Assembly: GCA_025655455.1 (NCBI GenBank)
Contig: JAHXIV010000074.1
Location: 1 to 47,552, forward strand
Source of the DNA: a gamma proteobacterium symbiont of Taylorina sp.
GTDB lineage: Bacteria; Pseudomonadota; Gammaproteobacteria; GRL18
Direction: 5' to 3'
DNA: 47,552 nucleotides
Below, in pieces: positions 43,413 to 47,552 of this stretch. The position numbers and the translations under genes are program-made. Numbering within the stretch: the stretch's first letter is position 1; the number at the start of each line of letters is the position of its first letter. The notes beneath the pieces were generated by a model. The model saw nothing but the letters and a program-made list of their open reading frames with translations, made no database searches and was not told the origin of the DNA.

Positions 43413-44747
43413 TTATTCATATTGCAGAAATAATTTTTTAATCGGCGTATCAAGTTCTTTTGATAAGACAACATTAGCCTGTTTTATAATGCTGACTAAA
43501 GAAGCATTTCCTATATCTGTCGATATAGTTTTTGGTAATACATAGGGTAGTTCTGAATAAAGCGTCCATAGGCTTATACTATCTAAATCCTTTGCTAAAG
43601 ACCATTCTTTATTTTCTGTTTTATGTATCCAGGCCAATTCTTCTAATTGATAAATTAACTGGTCAAGCTGTGTTTCATGACGCAAAGCAATGTTTTTATG
43701 CAGCATTTCCTCACTTAGAGTCGTTCCTGTTTTTGCAGCATTGGATAAAAGCCTTAATATATGAAAGGTGGAAAGTAAGTTATTTTCATTTTGTTTTATT
43801 TGGTCATCTGAAAAATCAAATAAGCTCATACAACGAGCGGTCATAGCACCTAACAAAGTAACCAGCCAGGATATATATATCCACACCAGAAAAATAGGAA
43901 TTGTCGCCAAAGCACCATAAAGGTTTGAATATGTATTATTATTGCTGATATACAAGGCAAAAGCCTTCTTCGACAATTCAAATAATATGGTGGCCGTAAA
44001 CCCGCCGAACAAGGCATGCAATATTGGCACTTCCCTATTAGGCACAATCATATAAATTAAAGTAAATGCCGTCATCGTCATAACAACCGGTAGTATTAGT
44101 AATAATTCCTTTTTAAAACCCAATGAATCAGCTGCATCCTGAATCATTAATACGGAGGTAAGATAGGAAGTAAACATGATGCTCAACCCCATTAAAATGG
44201 GACCCAGAGTAAGCACAGCCCAATAAGTTAAAAAGGTTCTAATAAAATTTTTGTTTTTATGCACACCCCATATCTTATTGAGCGATTTATCAATTTGCCG
44301 CATCAGCATCAGAGCAATAATAAATAAACTGACCATGCCGACCATTGTTAATTTAGAGGCTTTTTCAACGAAAATAGTTAAATATTCCTGAATCACTTCA
44401 CTGGATGAAGGCACCAGGTTATTAAAAATAAAGCTTTGTAACTGTTCAAAAACCTCGCGAAAAGCCGGAAATGAAGAAAAAGCAGCAAAAATAACCGCCA
44501 TCATGGGTACCAGTGATAATAAAGAGGTATAACTAAGAGAAGCTGCCGTTTCATCACAACGCTGCTGAAAAAAACGTTGTATCATAAAAATATAAAAACG
44601 GCCAATTTTATTGAGAGTCCTCAGCAAATAAAACTTTGTCGCTGTCACTTTGCAAACATGCTTCACCTGCAGATATGACAGAGGTAACTTTTTATACGCT
44701 AAAGACTTCTTATATTTGATAAGAGTTTTAAAGTAATTTGTCATCAT
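43413..44747 (-). CDS. YihY/BrkB family inner-membrane protein
   Basis: A 444-residue UPF0761 protein: about six membrane segments between 75 and 310 with the family core LSYTSLLSLVPMMAVIFAAFSSFP, and a soluble winged-helix-like C-terminus (about 325-444). The family was once called ribonuclease BN, which is not supported for YihY. The start is uncertain: the first ATG adds about 50 residues before the core and lacks a ribosome site. It heads the minus-strand run tlpA, thioredoxin, tolC-like, adaptor, and diverges from wrbA. Confidence 0.85.
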   Translation of the reverse strand: MMTNYFKTLIKYKKSLAYKKLPLSYLQVKHVCKVTATKFYLLRTLNKIGRFYIFMIQRFFQQRCDETAASLSYTSLLSLVPMMAVIFAAFSSFPAFREVFEQLQSFIFNNLVPSSSEVIQEYLTIFVEKASKLTMVGMVSLFIIALMLMRQIDKSLNKIWGVHKNKNFIRTFLTYWAVLTLGPILMGLSIMFTSYLTSVLMIQDAADSLGFKKELLLILPVVMTMTAFTLIYMIVPNREVPILHALFGGFTATILFELSKKAFALYISNNNTYSNLYGALATIPIFLVWIYISWLVTLLGAMTARCMSLFDFSDDQIKQNENNLLSTFHILRLLSNAAKTGTTLSEEMLHKNIALRHETQLDQLIYQLEELAWIHKTENKEWSLAKDLDSISLWTLYSELPYVLPKTISTDIGNASLVSIIKQANVVLSKELDTPIKKLFLQYE

Positions 44748-44767
44748 TATTGTAAATTATTTACCAT

Positions 44768-44798
44768 TTGACTTCACACCCTGATATTGAGTTAAAAT
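44768..44798 (+). promoter_or_regulatory. Candidate wrbA promoter
   Basis: TTGACT (44768-44773) and TAAAAT (44793-44798) are spaced 19 nt, 44 nt before the wrbA ATG, in the divergent gap with yihY. Spacing is slightly long. Confidence 0.4.
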
Positions 44799-44833
44799 AT
44801 ACCATTCAATTAATCATCAAGCCACTATTATAA

Positions 44834-45824
<991 letters not shown>

Positions 45825-45830
<6 letters not shown>

Positions 45831-46499
45831 ATATTTTTTCACAAAGGGAATGGTTAATTTTTTCTGTTCAACCAGAGAGGCATAATCCAGTTTATCCAGT
45901 AGCGCCATCAAATCGGACAAATCTCTATTAGTACGTTTCATAATATATTGGGCAACCTTATCATTTATCATAAAACCACGACTATGAGCTCGTATTTTTA
46001 AAGCTTCAATTTTTTTCTCATCATTTAATGCTTTAAGCTGATAAGTGATCCCCCAGCTCAATCTGGAACGCAAGTCAGCCAGATTAATATCCAGATTATG
46101 AGAATTTTTTTCTGCTGAAATAATTAAACGTCCCCCGGATTCACGTATACGATTAAAAAAGTGAAACAGAGCTTCTTCCCATAGCTTATCACCTGCAATC
46201 TGATTGACATTATCCAGACACACCAGTTCAAAATTTTCCAGACTCTCCAGTAATTCTGGTTCAAAATCACTATTAGTGAGCAGGGGAAGATAAAAGGCAC
46301 TCTTATCCATTGATTGATAATAATGAGCTATGGATTCCAATAAATGAGTTTTCCCTACTCCTTTTTTACCCCAGAGATAAATTAATCGATCAGATTCATT
46401 TTTAAGGGAAAAAAGTAATTGTTCATTTTCTCCGACAATAAAAGATTCAAAATCAGCCAGTTCAGGCAACTGGAAAGAGAGTGGTATTTGTTTTTTCAT
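45825..46499 (-). CDS. hda: DnaA regulatory inactivator Hda
   Basis: A 224-residue AAA+ protein homologous to DnaA domain III without the DNA-binding domain. The N-terminal clamp-binding motif QIPLSFQL (Q4-L11) lets it dock on the sliding clamp, where it triggers ATP hydrolysis by DnaA. Walker A is GKKGVGKTHLL; a degenerate Walker B (LVCLDNVN) and an arginine finger region (LRSRLSWG) follow. Length and motifs match Hda rather than DnaA. Confidence 0.92.
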
Positions 46500-46530
46500 T
46501 CTAGCTTCGTAAAAAAGTCACTATTATAGT

Positions 46531-46815
46531 ATGATTTATCTGTGTATAAACCATAATCCTAAATTAATTTCTGATTCCATGATATTACAAAATCCAATTA
46601 CAATCGACAATATCTCAAACCCCTTGTTGATTGAAAAAGACATCTCCCTTGATATTTTAAGGCTTGATCAAACCGATTCTCTTATTTCCGATAATAAATG
46701 GTTTAAATTAAAATACAACTTATTTGAGGCTAAAAAGCAGGGATTTAAAACTTTGCTCAGTTTTGGCGGCCCTTATTCTAATCATATTCATGCACTGGCA
46801 GCTGCGGGAGAACTT
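46531..46815 (+). pseudogene. N-terminal fragment of an ACC deaminase / D-cysteine desulfhydrase family PLP enzyme
   Basis: The first 90 or so codons of a beta-family PLP enzyme: LDILRLDQTDSLISDNKWFK contains the K of the N-K-W/F motif that holds PLP, then the FKTLLSFGGPYSNHIHALA block. At GEL (about 46813) the match stops, and SRSTV plus a stop follow. The rest of the enzyme (about 200 residues) is missing, so it is non-functional here. The ATG at 46579 is an alternative start. The break coincides with the end of the primase fragment on the other strand. Confidence 0.75.
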
Positions 46816-47552
46816 AGCAGATCGACTGTTTGAGCAGATTTAGCGGCTAAGGGAGTAGATGGTTCAGGTTGAGTACTTTTTCCCTCAGCCGCTTTCTTTT
46901 CACTCCCGGCTTGTTCGGTGTTGGGCAGTATTTTATGGCCATAGACTTCAGTGATTTGCTGATTTTCATTCAGAACAGGCACCACAATAAAGCCATTAAA
47001 ATGCTCATGACCACTTTTACGGATAATGCCGATTGCCTGTAACTGGCCTCTAATTTCGGCGCCTGCCTTACGATCCGATTCCGGCAGACGATAACCTAAA
47101 GTCCGGTTGGCATAGCCCAGTTTGAAAGTATTGATTAGCTCAGGAGAGTTCAGACCACGGCTTTCCAGATAGTCCAGGGCTTCAGGGGATTGTTTCAGCA
47201 CCTCATGATAATAAGCGATCACCTGCTGTAATAATTTCTGGTTATTGGCATTGGCAGCTAAGGGGGAAGCCAGTTTGGTTGTGGTATTGTGTTTGACAGT
47301 TTGGGCATTGCTGGCAAGACTGAGATCTTTTTGCAGGATTTCACAGGCCAGACGAAAGGAAACACCCTGAGTTTTCATTACCCAGTCAATAACACTGCCG
47401 CCAATCTGACAAGCACCCATGCAGTGCCAGAGGTTGGTATCAGGGCTGACAACCAGACTTACTTCTTTGTCATCATGCCAGGGACAGTTCAGTAGATAAT
47501 CTTTGCCGTTCTTTTTGAGTGGATAACCCTGGGACTGGATCAACTGAACCAG
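46788..47552 (-). CDS. CHC2 zinc-finger primase-like protein of a mobile element (partial at the right edge and broken at its C-terminus)
   Basis: The frame is open through the window edge (LVQLIQSQGYPLKKNG), so the start lies outside. It has a DnaG-like zinc finger, CPWH...WHCMGAC, with C-x3-C instead of the C-x2-C of DnaG, then a Toprim_N-like region (about 80-200, DYLESRGL...LINTFKLGYANRTLGYRLP). The catalytic Toprim core is absent. The last residues SSPAAASA are read from the broken PLP-enzyme gene, so the protein ends at a rearrangement point. Such CHC2 primases are usual in mobile elements. Base composition is richer in G and C than the neighbouring genes. Confidence 0.72.
   Translation of the reverse strand: MVQLIQSQGYPLKKNGKDYLLNCPWHDDKEVSLVVSPDTNLWHCMGACQIGGSVIDWVMKTQGVSFRLACEILQKDLSLASNAQTVKHNTTTKLASPLAANANNQKLLQQVIAYYHEVLKQSPEALDYLESRGLNSPELINTFKLGYANRTLGYRLPESDRKAGAEIRGQLQAIGIIRKSGHEHFNGFIVVPVLNENQQITEVYGHKILPNTEQAGSEKKAAEGKSTQPEPSTPLAAKSAQTVDLLSSPAAASA

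Noticed and set aside
43413..44747. Ribonuclease BN
   Set aside because: The protein is a multi-pass membrane protein of the YihY family; the RNase BN assignment belongs to a different gene (rbn/elaC).

Overview
The window reads as a chromosome segment of an AT-rich gammaproteobacterium. The main evidence is the lptF / pepA-holC-valS neighbourhood, the hda-DUF2069-wrbA-yihY neighbourhood, a DUF349 protein, an HAE1-type RND pump and a type I-E style cas3. A POR-type 2-oxoacid oxidoreductase (oxygen-sensitive in most characterised families) and a c-heme sensor diguanylate cyclase suggest life at low or changing oxygen, in the style of sulfur- or methane-oxidising gammaproteobacteria. The genus cannot be fixed from the sequence alone.

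Layout. 1-1190 is the wreck of a CRISPR-Cas locus. The front of an IS3-like element lies at the left edge. Next to it, a cas3 gene (minus strand) breaks off after its Walker A region and runs straight into one type I-E CRISPR repeat. 1829-3148 holds an exported rhodanese and a GlsB-type membrane protein, separated by palindromic debris. 3280-7852 is a four-gene por operon: gamma, alpha and beta subunits plus a GltD-like flavoprotein with a fused two-cluster ferredoxin domain. 7933-14787 has a PBP4-like carboxypeptidase on the minus strand. Diverging from it is a plus-strand run of lipase, methyltransferase, a lytic transglycosylase with two solute-binding domains, and an ABC exporter.

14788-20830 is an accessory island beside lptF. 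A P4-type tyrosine integrase has tandem 12-bp repeats and an attenuator-like hairpin in front of it. It is followed by small same-strand gene modules: a membrane protein with a NERD protein, a DUF4258/XRE toxin-antitoxin pair, and an orphan ORF. Between the modules lie related intergenic elements built of three stem-loops around a CTTTTT-AGG-AAAAAG core. The far end of the island is a graveyard of secreted-protein fragments (DUF4214, a C13-peptidase-type tail).

20831-30955 returns to core genes: a Sel1 protein and lptF (minus), then pepA, holC, valS, a 1000-residue DUF349 protein and a small conserved protein (plus). 31049-33057 holds a DUF3365-GGDEF sensor and a VapBC pair with a two-palindrome operator. 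33293-37671 is an RND adaptor and pump. On the minus strand follow a DeaD-like helicase, an SCP2 protein and the operon yihY - tlpA - thioredoxin - tolC-like - mini HlyD-like adaptor. wrbA, DUF2069 and hda come next. The right edge is a broken PLP enzyme (ACC deaminase / D-cysteine desulfhydrase family) joined to a truncated CHC2-type primase that runs off the window, so both ends of the window carry mobile-element scars.
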